Under the pieces are notes generated by a model. The model saw only the letters and a list, made by a program, of their open reading frames with translations. It was not told the DNA's origin and made no database searches. The position numbers were made by a program, and so were the translations under genes. Positions 27,122 to 35,790 of a DNA stretch of 64,000 bases are shown in pieces. Numbering within the stretch: the first letter of the stretch is position 1; every line of letters starts with the position of its first letter. Source of the stretch: Acidobacteriota bacterium (GTDB lineage Bacteria; Acidobacteriota; Terriglobia; Bryobacterales; Bryobacteraceae); NCBI GenBank assembly GCA_025352795.1, contig JANXSF010000092.1, positions 27,135-91,134 on the forward strand. Reading direction: 5' to 3'.

Positions 27122-27158
27122 CGCCTTACGACTAGCCCTCAAATGAGGGGATAAGGCG
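27122..27158. promoter_or_regulatory. Two-step stem-loop between divergent genes
   Basis: CGCCTTA (27122-27128) pairs with TAAGGCG (27152-27158), and inside it CCCTC (27136-27140) pairs with GAGGG (27145-27149) around AAAT. The inner part read as DNA is the dyad CCCTCAAATGAGGG. It lies between the small exported protein (start 27068, minus) and msrA (start 27189, plus), so it is in the promoter or leader of both. It could be a response-regulator site or a leader hairpin; sequence alone does not decide. Confidence 0.45.
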
Positions 27159-27188
27159 TGGGATGATGAGGGGGGAGACCATAAATTC

Positions 27189-27836
27189 ATGAAATTGACC
27201 AGCGGCTTCATATTTGCAGCTATTTTGTCCTGTACTGCGCTAATGGCAGCGGAAACGGCGTTGCCTGACCCATTACTGGATAGTCCAAAATCATTACAAG
27301 GCAAGCAATCGGCGGTTTTTGCAGGTGGATGTTTTTGGTGCACCGAGGCTGTATTTGAATTGATCCGAGGCGTGGACACGGTAATTTCTGGCTATGCCGG
27401 GGGCGATAAGAAAACGGCTCACTATGAAATGGTGGGTGAAGGAAGAACCAATCACGCCGAATCTATTCAAATCAACTACGACGCATCGAAGATCAGCTAT
27501 GGCCAATTGTTGAAGATCTTTTTCGGATCAGCTCACGATCCAACTCAGGTCAATCGTCAAGGTCCAGATTCTGGCAGGCAATATCGTTCCGCTATTTTTT
27601 ATGTCAATGAAGAACAGAAAAAGATTGCTGAAGCGTATATTGCGCAACTGACCGATGCCCATGTTTTTTCCAAGAAGATTGCCACAGAAGTGGTGGCGTT
27701 GCCAGCCTTCTATCCGGCGGAAGGGTATCATCAGGATTTTGTTAAACTGAATCCGAATCACCCTTACGTTTTGGTGAACTCAGTGCCGAAAGTTCAGAAG
27801 ACCAAAGCAATGTTTAAGGACTGGATTAAGAAGTAG
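27189..27836 (+). CDS. msrA: Exported peptide-methionine (S)-S-oxide reductase MsrA
   Basis: MsrA reduces the S-epimer of methionine sulfoxide in proteins. This 215-residue copy carries an N-terminal signal peptide (MKLTSGFIFAAILSCTALMA), so it should act in the periplasm. The catalytic motif AGGCFWCTEAVF, with the nucleophilic cysteine, is followed by the conserved VISGYAGG, YEMVGEGRTNHAESIQI and FFGSAHDPTQVNRQGPDSG blocks. The resolving cysteine common in C-terminal extensions of other MsrAs is not present near the C-terminus, so recycling may use the second cysteine of GCFWC or an outside thiol. It heads a run of four closely packed plus-strand genes ending at 29920. Confidence 0.95.
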   Translation: MKLTSGFIFAAILSCTALMAAETALPDPLLDSPKSLQGKQSAVFAGGCFWCTEAVFELIRGVDTVISGYAGGDKKTAHYEMVGEGRTNHAESIQINYDASKISYGQLLKIFFGSAHDPTQVNRQGPDSGRQYRSAIFYVNEEQKKIAEAYIAQLTDAHVFSKKIATEVVALPAFYPAEGYHQDFVKLNPNHPYVLVNSVPKVQKTKAMFKDWIKK

Positions 27837-27841
27837 CTTGT

Positions 27842-28579
27842 ATGACGCGGCTTGGCCTTCCATTGATTTGTCTTTCGTTGGCTGCTTACGCGGCTGATGC
27901 TCCGCCGGGTCTTGTTCGTTTAGCGGCAGAGCGCGAGTCAAAGACGGAAGACGTGCGGTCAAAGTACCTTTACAAACAAGTTGTGCTGTTCCAGGAGATC
28001 GGCAAAAGTGGGACGCGTGGTGGAGAGTATCGCGAACAGCGCGAGGTGATTTTTTCTCCTGGTGGAGAACGGACGGAACGTATGGTGGGCAAGCCTTGGA
28101 ATACACTGGCCCTGATTCGGCTCACGGACGAAGATTTTCGTGACATGCGCGAAGTACAGCCCATGTTGTTGACCAAGGAATCGTTGTGGCTTTATAAAGC
28201 GGAATCGCGCGGAGACGAAATTATTGACACCATCGATTGCTGGGTGATTTCTATCAAGCCACGACAGATTCTGGATGGCCAGCGTTTGTTTGAAGGGCTA
28301 CTGTGGGTGGATAAATCAGATTATTCCATTATCCGCAGCGAAGGTCGGGCCATGCCCCAAATTTTCAAACGTAAAGAAGAAAATCTGTTCCCTCGCTTCA
28401 CCACGGTTCGTAAAAAAGTTGAGGGCGGCTTTTGGTTTCCTTCAGTGACTGTTTCCGACGATGTATTGGAATTTTCAGGCGGGTCGGTTCGTCAAAAAAT
28501 GAAGATCACCTATAGCGATTACCAACGTTTTGGTGCCGAATCTATTGTGAAATTCGACGCGGAAACTAAGCCGCAATGA
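27842..28579 (+). CDS. Exported protein of unknown function in the msrA operon
   Basis: A 245-residue protein starting five bases after msrA. The signal peptide is MTRLGLPLICLSLAAYAAD. The mature part begins with RESKTEDVRSKYLYKQVVLF and is rich in beta-strand segments: YREQREVIFSPGGERTERMV, GLLWVDKSDYSIIRSEGRAM, VEGGFWFPSVTVSDDVLEF. The pattern of a ligand-cup-like beta sheet with a late WVDKSDYSIIR strand resembles LolA/LolB-like or MucB-like periplasmic folds, common for acidobacterial secreted proteins, but I cannot assign a family firmly. One Cys (TIDCWVI). Its stop overlaps the start of the next gene (ATGA). Confidence 0.65.
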   Translation: MTRLGLPLICLSLAAYAADAPPGLVRLAAERESKTEDVRSKYLYKQVVLFQEIGKSGTRGGEYREQREVIFSPGGERTERMVGKPWNTLALIRLTDEDFRDMREVQPMLLTKESLWLYKAESRGDEIIDTIDCWVISIKPRQILDGQRLFEGLLWVDKSDYSIIRSEGRAMPQIFKRKEENLFPRFTTVRKKVEGGFWFPSVTVSDDVLEFSGGSVRQKMKITYSDYQRFGAESIVKFDAETKPQ

Positions 28580-28770
28580 ACGGCCAAGGCCTATGTGCGG
28601 TTTGCCGGAATGCCCGCCTCATTGAATCGGACAGAGGCAGCCGATTCCTGCAATGCACCTTATCAAAAGAGGATCCAAGCTTTGCGAAATACCCCAGGTT
28701 GCCGGTATTGCGCTGCACTGGATATGTAAAATCGGCAACATTGGAGAACAGTGAGTCACGTTTGGGATGA
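28576..28770 (+). CDS. Small four-cysteine protein, probable zinc-binding
   Basis: A 64-residue protein that starts inside the stop of the previous gene. It contains CAVCRNARLIESDRGSRFLQ, then C, then a later LPVLRCTGY, giving a C-x2-C...C...C pattern consistent with a zinc site. The spacing fits short acidobacterial ORFs of the form C..C....G..F..C....D..F.KYP.LPV..C.GY. No signal peptide, so it should stay in the cytoplasm although its operon partners are exported. The downstream gene begins within its last 20 bases. Function unknown; redox sensing or nucleic-acid binding are possible but unsupported. Confidence 0.65.
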   Translation: MNGQGLCAVCRNARLIESDRGSRFLQCTLSKEDPSFAKYPRLPVLRCTGYVKSATLENSESRLG

Positions 28771-29920
28771 ATGGATCGCGCCTGGTGCGATATTAGAACT
28801 GGTTCGGAATACGGCACCGTTTTTGCCGCAATTGCCGGTTGAAGAAAAGCCGCTTGGGGAATTGGGGGAAGGTCCGCAAGGGCATCTGCGGATTCTGGCA
28901 TCTGCCACGGCAGCACTGCTGAAAGACGCAACTCCACCCGAAGAACTGCTCAACTACTTGGCAGTTTGCCTGGCCTCGCATCACGCTACGGTGGCGACTT
29001 TTGTCCCTACCGATGTGGATACCAAAATCCGTGGTTTGCTATGGCGCAAAGTGCGACAGCAGGAAGTGCTGCGTCCGATGATTGACCTGGCTCTGCTGAT
29101 GGGCGGCTGGTCGCTGGATGGCATTTCCACGCGCGCTACAACGCTTAAGGATTGGGGTCCGGTGAGTGGTCATAACGGAGAGTGGCTTTCTGTAATTTGC
29201 GCTGCCCATGGTCGTGCGTTGAAAATCGGCGATGCGGAATATGCGGAAAAAACCGGCTTCGCGATTGATGCGGAATTGCAGCGGGAAACCGATGTTTTCG
29301 CTTATGCGCTTTCAGCCCATGGCCTGGAATTGGACACGCTTCGGCTGGCCGCAAGCTTGACCCACAATCTGGGTGATGTAGATCAGGCGATCAGCTTTTG
29401 GACCACAGAAGAAATGACCTCGGCGGCGCGAGGGCGGTTCCATAGACTGGCGCATGAAAATACGAAGCCGTACAACGGAATGTTTCAGCATGCGGCGGCA
29501 CTGTATCGGGAGGCGATGTCCACTGAGGGGCATCGGCACTACCCGTTGCGGCATGTGAAAGCATTGCGCAGGTCAGCGGATTTACTGCTGCCGTTGGGGC
29601 CATTTTTGGATGACTGGGGTGGCTTGTTATCTTCCCATCCTTCCTTAAAAATTGGCGAACGAGCGGAAGTGCTGGATGAGATGATTCGCGGCTGTCGCAA
29701 GATTGCCGGGCAACAGGGTTACTATCGCGCCATCGCTGGATTTCAGGCGGCGGATCAGCGCACTTTTGAGCAAGCCTTAATTTACTTGCCAGGTTCTTCT
29801 CGCAAAGAAATGCGCGAGAGTTCGTTTCAAAAGCAGATTGCAGTGCCACGAGTTTCTTTCGAATCGATGATGAAGAAAAAGGTGGTGAATCTGCGATTGA
29901 AGGTCAAAGCAATTGGTTAG
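28751..29920 (+). CDS. Unknown 389-residue helical protein
   Basis: Begins with GTG, overlapping the small zinc-like protein by 20 bases. I do not recognise the family. It is mostly helical and lacks a signal peptide or membrane segment. Notable spots are HHATVATFVPTD near residue 77, GHNGEWLSVICAAHGRALKI near 140, and several conserved-looking histidines (AHG, LTHNLGDVD, AHEN). The His/Asp-rich middle (SLTHNLGDVDQAIS) hints at a metal-dependent enzyme, but no known motif is complete. The C-terminal 40 residues are basic. It closes the msrA operon and ends convergently with a DinB gene, overlapping by four bases. Confidence 0.6.
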   Translation: MSHVWDEWIAPGAILELVRNTAPFLPQLPVEEKPLGELGEGPQGHLRILASATAALLKDATPPEELLNYLAVCLASHHATVATFVPTDVDTKIRGLLWRKVRQQEVLRPMIDLALLMGGWSLDGISTRATTLKDWGPVSGHNGEWLSVICAAHGRALKIGDAEYAEKTGFAIDAELQRETDVFAYALSAHGLELDTLRLAASLTHNLGDVDQAISFWTTEEMTSAARGRFHRLAHENTKPYNGMFQHAAALYREAMSTEGHRHYPLRHVKALRRSADLLLPLGPFLDDWGGLLSSHPSLKIGERAEVLDEMIRGCRKIAGQQGYYRAIAGFQAADQRTFEQALIYLPGSSRKEMRESSFQKQIAVPRVSFESMMKKKVVNLRLKVKAIG

Positions 29921-30417
29921 CCCAGTTGTCCTTCATCGGCAGAAGGTCCGTAAACTGAAGGCACCGCAATATCCAGCAAACGCAAGTATACGCCCATTTG
30001 AGCGCGATGATGCACATTGTGATTCATCACCCAACTGCGTACTACGGCGATCTTGGGCAGGGTCATCAGCGTCTTGTCACCCATCTTGAGTGACCAGGGT
30101 TGCATCCAGGTTTCCTCGGAACAACCAGCAATGGCAGTGCGGCCTGCGGCAACGTTTTTATCGAACTCGGCCAGAGCATCGGCTTGGGTTGCAACTGGGG
30201 GCATGGGAGGATTTCCGGCCAAGTCCAGCGAGCTGTGACCAATGGTCATTACAGCCCAAAATGGGATATGGGCCAAGTGAGAAACCAACCGCGCAGCGGT
30301 CATTGATTTTGCGTGCGGGGCAAAGTCGAATTTTTCAGTTGGAACTCGTTCCAGAGTTTTACGGGTGGTTGCCATTTCCAAATCGTATTCTGGCAACAAG
30401 GCGGCGCTGATTGACAT
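29917..30417 (-). CDS. DinB-family protein
   Basis: A 166-residue four-helix-bundle protein with a GGAG ribosome site before the ATG at 30417. Metal-site histidines are placed as in DinB proteins: RLVSHLAHIPFWAV (about residue 47) and the late NHNVHHRAQMGVYLRLLDI, which includes the HH-x2-Q-x-G-x-Y pattern typical of the family. DinB members catalyse thiol transfer or isomerisation in a few cases; most have no known substrate. This is the second DinB protein within 5 kb but is only distantly similar to the first. Confidence 0.88.
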   Translation of the reverse strand: MSISAALLPEYDLEMATTRKTLERVPTEKFDFAPHAKSMTAARLVSHLAHIPFWAVMTIGHSSLDLAGNPPMPPVATQADALAEFDKNVAAGRTAIAGCSEETWMQPWSLKMGDKTLMTLPKIAVVRSWVMNHNVHHRAQMGVYLRLLDIAVPSVYGPSADEGQLG

Positions 30418-30461
30418 TGTGAGGCTCCTTAATTTGGTGAGCTTTTATTATAGCTAAAGAA

Positions 30462-31448
30462 TCATTTCGATTTCTCGACGCGGTCGCGAATTGCCAGCAT
30501 TTCCTTACGCGTTGCTCCGGGAACGTTATGTTCCACCAAAGTGCGACGTAACCATCCGGCATCCCGCAATAGATCTATGCGCGAGCGATTGATGTAGATC
30601 AGATAAGCACCCCCAGGGGCATCCAGCAGCATGGTCACTCCAAGCGAACCATCGAAATAATGAGTGGACCGGATTTGCTTGGAAACAATCAGCAAAATGT
30701 TCGGAGCAGGATTGTGGATGGAAACGTGAATCACATTCAACAGTGGCTTCATACCGAACCCGTATCGCTCCCGGGACCAGTAAATAAAGTGATCGCTGGC
30801 TTGCGAATGAGCGCCGGAAAATTCTTGCAGATGACGAAACACTTCTGGAAATTTGTCGTGTAAGTAAGGGAAGTTCCGAATGAGTGAGGAATAGATTTCG
30901 GCAATGTCAGAGGCGCTTTCCTTATCGTTGATGCGGCCCAACGCGGCGTTTCCGCGATTCAGATAACCAGCAACATAATCAAGCATAGAACGGCGAAACA
31001 ACACATTCGCTTTTTGTGAAGCATCTGTTGCCACCCAATCCACATTGTTCTTCACCAGGTTAATTTCGTGCGTGCTAAGTTTGGAACCACACTTGCCAGG
31101 CTGGCAAAGGCGAATGTCTTTCAGTTCCTGATCGGATAGTGTTAAACGGGCGAGGTCTTCAGTTTTCGGCGGATTGTGAAACGCTTTCGCCTCAGGAACC
31201 ATGGAGCTAAGTTTGAAGTTTTCAACATTGCGAAACCATTTCAGGAATTCTTCTTTGGACTTATGAAGTTTCACTGCACCAAGAATGGCCAGGTCGTGAT
31301 CGGTTGTTTTTATGATGCGGGCAATGGATTCGCCTTTGTCCAATCGTTCCATTTCAGCGGGGGAAATCGCGCAGCAAAGTGGTTCCGGCGTGGCAGCACA
31401 TATTTGCCTGGTGGCCAACAGCAGTATCAGCGCGAAATGCTTAAGCAT
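30462..31448 (-). CDS. Exported protein of unknown function
   Basis: About 328 residues. The preferred ATG at 31448 gives MLKHFALILLLATRQICAA, a signal peptide; an ATG at 31472 would add eight polar residues. Visible features are a CC pair right after cleavage (EPLCCAISPAEMERLDKGES), a central RLCQPGKCGSKL with two cysteines, and a C-terminal half with WSRERYGFGMKPLLNVIHVS and MLLDAPGGAYLIYINRSRID. The pattern suggests a folded periplasmic or outer-membrane-associated domain, possibly with disulphides. It lies 30 bases after the phosphoesterase gene on the same strand. No function can be assigned. Confidence 0.65.
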   Translation of the reverse strand: MLKHFALILLLATRQICAATPEPLCCAISPAEMERLDKGESIARIIKTTDHDLAILGAVKLHKSKEEFLKWFRNVENFKLSSMVPEAKAFHNPPKTEDLARLTLSDQELKDIRLCQPGKCGSKLSTHEINLVKNNVDWVATDASQKANVLFRRSMLDYVAGYLNRGNAALGRINDKESASDIAEIYSSLIRNFPYLHDKFPEVFRHLQEFSGAHSQASDHFIYWSRERYGFGMKPLLNVIHVSIHNPAPNILLIVSKQIRSTHYFDGSLGVTMLLDAPGGAYLIYINRSRIDLLRDAGWLRRTLVEHNVPGATRKEMLAIRDRVEKSK

Positions 31449-31478
31449 GCCATTCTTCCCCCGAAATTCCACCCTTAC

Positions 31479-34175
31479 CTACCGCTTCTCCCGCTCGTGC
31501 TGCTCTTTCAAAAACTTGGGATCGTCCATGCGGGGGCCAGCTTCGCCATCCCTCGGCTCCTTTGCTTTTGCTGGATCAAACAGCTCACTAACAATCGGCT
31601 GACGCTGGTACGGAGTGAAATCTGGAGTCATCGTGAAGCAGTCCGCCAAGTCTGCACCAGTGGCATCGTATAAATTCAGGGCGGGCATTTTCAGCAGTCG
31701 AAAAATCGTTTTCAGCAAGCCAGGGAAGCTGGAATTCACATGGGACACATAGTTCTTTTTGGCATAAGGACTGGCCACCATCAGCACGGTGCGATGCGAA
31801 TCAATGTGGTCCACACCGCCTTGGGCATCGTCTTCAGTAACGAACACGGCCATGTTTTTCCACCAGGAGGTGCTGGATAAAAATTCCATAATACGGCCCA
31901 GTGCGTAATCGTTATCGGCCACATAAGATGCCGTAAACGGATACCCATCTTCGGGTCGAGGCTTGGCTGTATGATCGTTAGGCAGATGGATGAACAGGAA
32001 CCGCGGCAGATCCTTACCGGTGCGCACATACAGCCGCTCCACTTCCTGAATAAACTGTGTCGCGCGGAACTGATCGGGGATGTTGGTGTTGTAGTTGGGA
32101 TAGTCGCGAGACGTGTTTTGATACAGCGGATCGGGCATGGGGACATTCGTTAGAAAGCGCGCCCCTGTGGGTTTCAAGCCTTCTCCTTCATCTGCGCCAG
32201 CCAATTCAAAGCCTTCGCCATAATTGCGAAACGAAACATTATTCTTGGCCAAATGATGCCAAATTGCGCCCGCTTCGAGTTGCTCTTCGGGATGCACTGA
32301 AGAGTTGCTGCCAGTGAAAAGATAGCGTCCCGGAGCGTTGGTTGGAAAGCGGAAATCCTTTTGCCCACCATAGGCCGCCATCAATGTGGATTCCGTCCAG
32401 GCGTTAGGATACGAACCGACCAGCCAATGATGGCCATCCACACTCACTTCTGAATCGGCATAGAAGTTGTCACTCATAGACCATCGCTGCACCATCTCAT
32501 GATGATTGGGCGTGACGTTCACATTACGCATGCTGAAGCGCTGGCGAAGCTCTTTCTTATCGGCAAACACAATGCCGCGTGTACCGAAACGAGCCAGGTC
32601 GTAAGAGCCTTCCACGGGGCCGTTAGAGGCTTTTTCTATATCGCCAAACACTTCGTCAAAAGTACGATTCTCTTTCACAATCAGGACCACATACTGAATG
32701 GCATCGGGCAAAGGCGCGATTTTATTTTTCGATGGAACAAACCCGTTCAGTGTCATTACGCGGGCTGTGTGCGCTGTCAATTCCGAAGCAGAAGGCAAAG
32801 CGAACATGGAGATACTACCGCGTCGCAACAGGCCTTGAAAGCTGACAGGCAGCGCCCGTTGCATGTTGGCATTGGGTCCTGAACCATGTCCCTTGGCATT
32901 GGATACGAACAGCATTCCTTCGTGAATCGCAACACGAGTGGGAAACCAGCCAACAGGAATGTGGCCCATCACCTTGTTCTTTTTACGATCAATCACCCCA
33001 ACAGCATTGATCCCCGATTCGGCCACCAGCAGCCAATCCCCATGGACCGTCAAACTGGTTGGCAAAATGCCGCGCAAAGTTTCCAACCCGGCAATGCGAA
33101 TTTCAATTTGCGCTTCCACCTTGAGCGAATGAATGTCGATGACCGTGATGGAATCATTGTTGCCATTTGCGACGTAGGCCTTGTCCGTTGTTACGACAAC
33201 TCCAGAAGGGCTTGAGCCGCCGTGAGAGTTCTTGCCGAAGGGCAGTCCTGTGGGAATGAACGCTTCCACTTTAGGAGAATCAGGGTTTTCAACATTGATC
33301 ACCGTTACGGAATTGGATTCCTTAACGTTGGGATCACCCAGGCCTGGAACGTCCACCATGTCCCCTCTGCCATTGGGTCGGCGAGCACCTACGGTGGCTT
33401 CGTTGCTGGGAAATCCAAAGGCTGGAAACGGAAGTCCTGAATCCACTGCATTCTGTTTTTCTGCACCAGGCACAGGGGAATATTCAAACATTCCAATGTT
33501 GGTGACCCACACTTGTTTCTTATTCGGGGAAAGGGCGATAGCGAAGGGAAGGCGTCCAACACGAGTGCTGGAAAGGATGCGGCGCTTTCTTACGTCCAGC
33601 GCCACCACGCGGAAATTGGCTTGATCGACGACATACAAAACACCTTGAGCGCGATCGAATGCAAGGTCGCCAGAATAGGAGTCTTTGAAATTTCCATAGT
33701 TCAAACGAAAGACATGTTTGGTGTGTCCGCTCTGCGCATTGAGCAAGCGTACGTTGCCGGAATTGCCTTCACTGGCGAAGACGTCTTTTTCATCGTCGAA
33801 TGTGAGCCCCATAAATACGCTGTAGAAATCGTCTTCTGTGTCTTTCTCTTTCTCGCCTTTTTTAATGGCCGTGTGGGTGACGCCGCGCCAACCTTCCTTT
33901 TCATTGAGAAGAACAGAGAGCGAGTATTTATTGGGACCACCATCAGAGGTGACTACGGTTTTTCCATTGGGACTGATGGCCAAACCCCACGGGCCAGGTC
34001 CAGTGGAAAATTGCCGACCCAGCGGCGTGATCATGCGCCCGCCAGGCAAGATGGATTCAGCTCCGGGCCGACGCAACACCGTACGGTTGCCAGCCGGTGG
34101 ATGCCAGTTCTGGGCCGGTAAAGGCACCAACCAAAATCCGCTGAGGGACAGACACACTATGAACCAGGTGCGCAT
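31479..34175 (-). CDS. Fusion of YncE-like beta-propeller and alkaline-phosphatase-like phosphoesterase
   Basis: About 898 residues from the ATG at 34175 (MRTWFIVCLSLSGFWLVPLP, a signal peptide). Residues ~45-480 form a seven-bladed propeller with YVTN-type repeats: TGPGPWGLAISPNGKTVVTS, VLYVVDQANFRVVALDV, RLPFAIALSPNKKQVWVTN, VTVINVENPDSPKVEAFIPT, ITVIDIHSLKVEA, HIPVGWFPTRVAIHEGMLFV. Residues ~510-880 form a phosphoesterase of the alkaline-phosphatase superfamily: YVVLIVKENRTFDEVFGD, FYADSEVSVDGHHWLVGSY, FIHLPNDHTAKP and AVFVTEDDAQGGVDHIDSHR, which carry the metal-binding Asp/His residues. Expected in the periplasm, hydrolysing a phosphate ester or phospholipid; the substrate is unknown. This fusion is common in Acidobacteria. 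Confidence 0.85.
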   Translation of the reverse strand: MRTWFIVCLSLSGFWLVPLPAQNWHPPAGNRTVLRRPGAESILPGGRMITPLGRQFSTGPGPWGLAISPNGKTVVTSDGGPNKYSLSVLLNEKEGWRGVTHTAIKKGEKEKDTEDDFYSVFMGLTFDDEKDVFASEGNSGNVRLLNAQSGHTKHVFRLNYGNFKDSYSGDLAFDRAQGVLYVVDQANFRVVALDVRKRRILSSTRVGRLPFAIALSPNKKQVWVTNIGMFEYSPVPGAEKQNAVDSGLPFPAFGFPSNEATVGARRPNGRGDMVDVPGLGDPNVKESNSVTVINVENPDSPKVEAFIPTGLPFGKNSHGGSSPSGVVVTTDKAYVANGNNDSITVIDIHSLKVEAQIEIRIAGLETLRGILPTSLTVHGDWLLVAESGINAVGVIDRKKNKVMGHIPVGWFPTRVAIHEGMLFVSNAKGHGSGPNANMQRALPVSFQGLLRRGSISMFALPSASELTAHTARVMTLNGFVPSKNKIAPLPDAIQYVVLIVKENRTFDEVFGDIEKASNGPVEGSYDLARFGTRGIVFADKKELRQRFSMRNVNVTPNHHEMVQRWSMSDNFYADSEVSVDGHHWLVGSYPNAWTESTLMAAYGGQKDFRFPTNAPGRYLFTGSNSSVHPEEQLEAGAIWHHLAKNNVSFRNYGEGFELAGADEGEGLKPTGARFLTNVPMPDPLYQNTSRDYPNYNTNIPDQFRATQFIQEVERLYVRTGKDLPRFLFIHLPNDHTAKPRPEDGYPFTASYVADNDYALGRIMEFLSSTSWWKNMAVFVTEDDAQGGVDHIDSHRTVLMVASPYAKKNYVSHVNSSFPGLLKTIFRLLKMPALNLYDATGADLADCFTMTPDFTPYQRQPIVSELFDPAKAKEPRDGEAGPRMDDPKFLKEQHEREKR

Positions 34176-34193
34176 GAAGGTAATCTGTTTATT

Positions 34194-34553
34194 ATGCAAC
34201 GCCGACACTTGCTGGGCGCACTCAGTGGCCCAGTTTTTCACCGAGGTAACAAAAAAATATACATGGCGATGGCTGCGGAACAGATGCCGGCCAGTTTGGA
34301 ATCGGATTGCGATGCTGGGATTTTGGAAGTACGCAGGTATAGTGGTGACGCGTCTGCCGCAGTGGAGTTCGTGTTGCTTTTAGAGTCCCATGGAATCCGC
34401 GTGGTTCAACGGCAGGGGCTGCAACTGCAATTGGCGTTTGCATCGGCGGAGGAGCGGCAGGCCTTGTGGCAAGGGGTGACCGCCGATATTCATTGGCAAC
34501 AATTGCGGAAGAAGGCAAATTTGGTGCCTATAGAAATCAGCTTGTATAGTTAG
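34194..34553 (+). CDS. Short NIPSNAP-like protein
   Basis: A 119-residue protein divergent from the phosphoesterase gene, with only 18 bases between the two starts. The opening MQRRHLLGALSG looks like the remains of a Tat-type leader. The rest, ILEVRRYSGDASAAVEFVLL, SHGIRVV, LAFASAEERQALWQGVTADI and EISLYS, follows the NIPSNAP pattern (ELR.Y ... HGI ... L.FAS..ER...W....AD ...), but is shorter than the usual ~110-residue ferredoxin-like domain and lacks several of its strands. It could be a trimmed family member. The tight divergent spacing means its promoter would lie within the neighbouring gene. Confidence 0.45.
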   Translation: MQRRHLLGALSGPVFHRGNKKIYMAMAAEQMPASLESDCDAGILEVRRYSGDASAAVEFVLLLESHGIRVVQRQGLQLQLAFASAEERQALWQGVTADIHWQQLRKKANLVPIEISLYS

Positions 34554-34765
34554 GCCGTTGCGATCGGAATGCCTGCGGAGTGCAATGCATTCTCCATCTT
34601 TTCTACAGAAAAGCGAGTGGCATCCCATTCCACAGTAATCGCATCCAGCGATGGGGCAAGTTGAATCTTTTGGAATCCATAAATCCCGTGGGCATCGGAG
34701 ATGCGTTTCATCAACTCATCGGTAAGAGGCTTGGTAAGTTGATATTTCCGTTGAAGCTTTGTCAT
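34550..34765 (-). CDS. Small ferredoxin-like-fold protein, unknown
   Basis: A 71-residue protein, convergent with the NIPSNAP-like gene by four bases. The predicted order of beta-alpha-beta elements (FQKIQLAPSLDAITVEWDAT then FSVEKMENALHSAGIPI) recalls heavy-metal-associated (HMA) domains, but the CxxC metal motif is absent. Proteins of this size and pattern occur next to metabolic genes in Acidobacteria. It precedes the PmoA-like gene by 20 bases on the same strand in the reverse sense, so it could belong to the same operon. No function assigned. Confidence 0.55.
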   Translation of the reverse strand: MTKLQRKYQLTKPLTDELMKRISDAHGIYGFQKIQLAPSLDAITVEWDATRFSVEKMENALHSAGIPIATA

Positions 34766-34785
34766 TTTCAGCTCTTAGGATAGCG

Positions 34786-35751
34786 CTATTTCATTGCGGA
34801 ATACTTCTTGAACTGGGAAGCTAAGCCTGCGGAATCGGCATCGCCTGGGTGAATCACAACACGATATCGGAAGCGTAATGAGCTGCCTGCTTGCAGTTCC
34901 AGCTTCCCATCTTTAGACTTGTCGTTTTCAAAATCATGAAGTCCGAAAATGTTTGCAGCAAACAGACCGTAAGAACGCGAGTGCCAGTACGTGGGATGTC
35001 GCGGATTGGTTGGATGATCGAAGATCGCAATGCCAACCCGTTCGCCGCCAAGGGTCCCCGCGTAATCCACCCATGGAGAACGTTTTCCCCAAACATTTTT
35101 TTCGCCAACAGCGCCTTCGGCATTGCGCATTTTACCGGAGTTCTTTTCTTCTAACTCCGTAGCCAGGCGGATGGCGAACATGCCTTCTTTGGTGTCCTTA
35201 AACGTAACTGTTTCGGACGCGGTTAAGGTGATGTCGAAATCCATCACGCGATCCGTAACCCCTGGATAGAAGGTCATGACTCTATTTTCTTTAATCAGAG
35301 TTTTACCGGAAAGGTCTTGCCAATCGAACAGTAAGTGCAACGTTCCTGATTTTTTGCCGCCTTTCACGTCGGCTAATTTGCGGATCAGCACAACTCCTTT
35401 TTCAGAAGGTTCAGGCCCTTTCTTTGCGGTGGATCCAGCAACAGCACGTTGCGATTTCTCACTAGCCCAGAAATCAATGTCGTTCACATTGCCATGAGTG
35501 AACCACAGGCCGCGGTGATGAGGATGATCCTTCGATTCGCCTTCGATCATATCCATGGGGTAACCGCGAGTGATCACTTTACCGCTTGCCGTGCGCAGCG
35601 GATGCATATAAGGTTTCGGAGCATCGGCTCCATAGAACAGAGTAGTGAAGGGCTGGCCATCAATCTTCACGTCAATCCGGTCGCTACTGGACTTGAACTC
35701 AACTTGTGCGCAGAGCGGCGCAAGGGTTAGCAGCAATCTTAGAAAACGCAT
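34786..35751 (-). CDS. Secreted PmoA-like protein (DUF6807)
   Basis: A 321-residue exported protein (signal MRFLRLLLTLAPLCAQ). The segments LFYGADAPKPYMHPLRTASG, DHPHHRGLWFTHGNVNDIDF and GVTDRVMDFDITLTASETVT define the DUF6807/PmoA-type family. The HPHHRG motif is its signature; the name follows a loose link to methane-monooxygenase operons and does not imply that activity. Family members are beta-rich and often sit near sugar-catabolism genes; glycan handling is the usual guess. The C-terminal region ends LRFRYRVVIHPGDADSAGLA. Function remains unproven. Confidence 0.85.
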   Translation of the reverse strand: MRFLRLLLTLAPLCAQVEFKSSSDRIDVKIDGQPFTTLFYGADAPKPYMHPLRTASGKVITRGYPMDMIEGESKDHPHHRGLWFTHGNVNDIDFWASEKSQRAVAGSTAKKGPEPSEKGVVLIRKLADVKGGKKSGTLHLLFDWQDLSGKTLIKENRVMTFYPGVTDRVMDFDITLTASETVTFKDTKEGMFAIRLATELEEKNSGKMRNAEGAVGEKNVWGKRSPWVDYAGTLGGERVGIAIFDHPTNPRHPTYWHSRSYGLFAANIFGLHDFENDKSKDGKLELQAGSSLRFRYRVVIHPGDADSAGLASQFKKYSAMK

Positions 35752-35790
35752 GATTGCCAGTAGAACATAAAGAATACCCGCCTTGCCTGA

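Noticed and set aside
27122..27158. Possible c-di-GMP or other known riboswitch in the msrA leader
   Set aside because: The hairpin lacks the conserved cores of riboswitches I know; kept only as an unclassified stem-loop.
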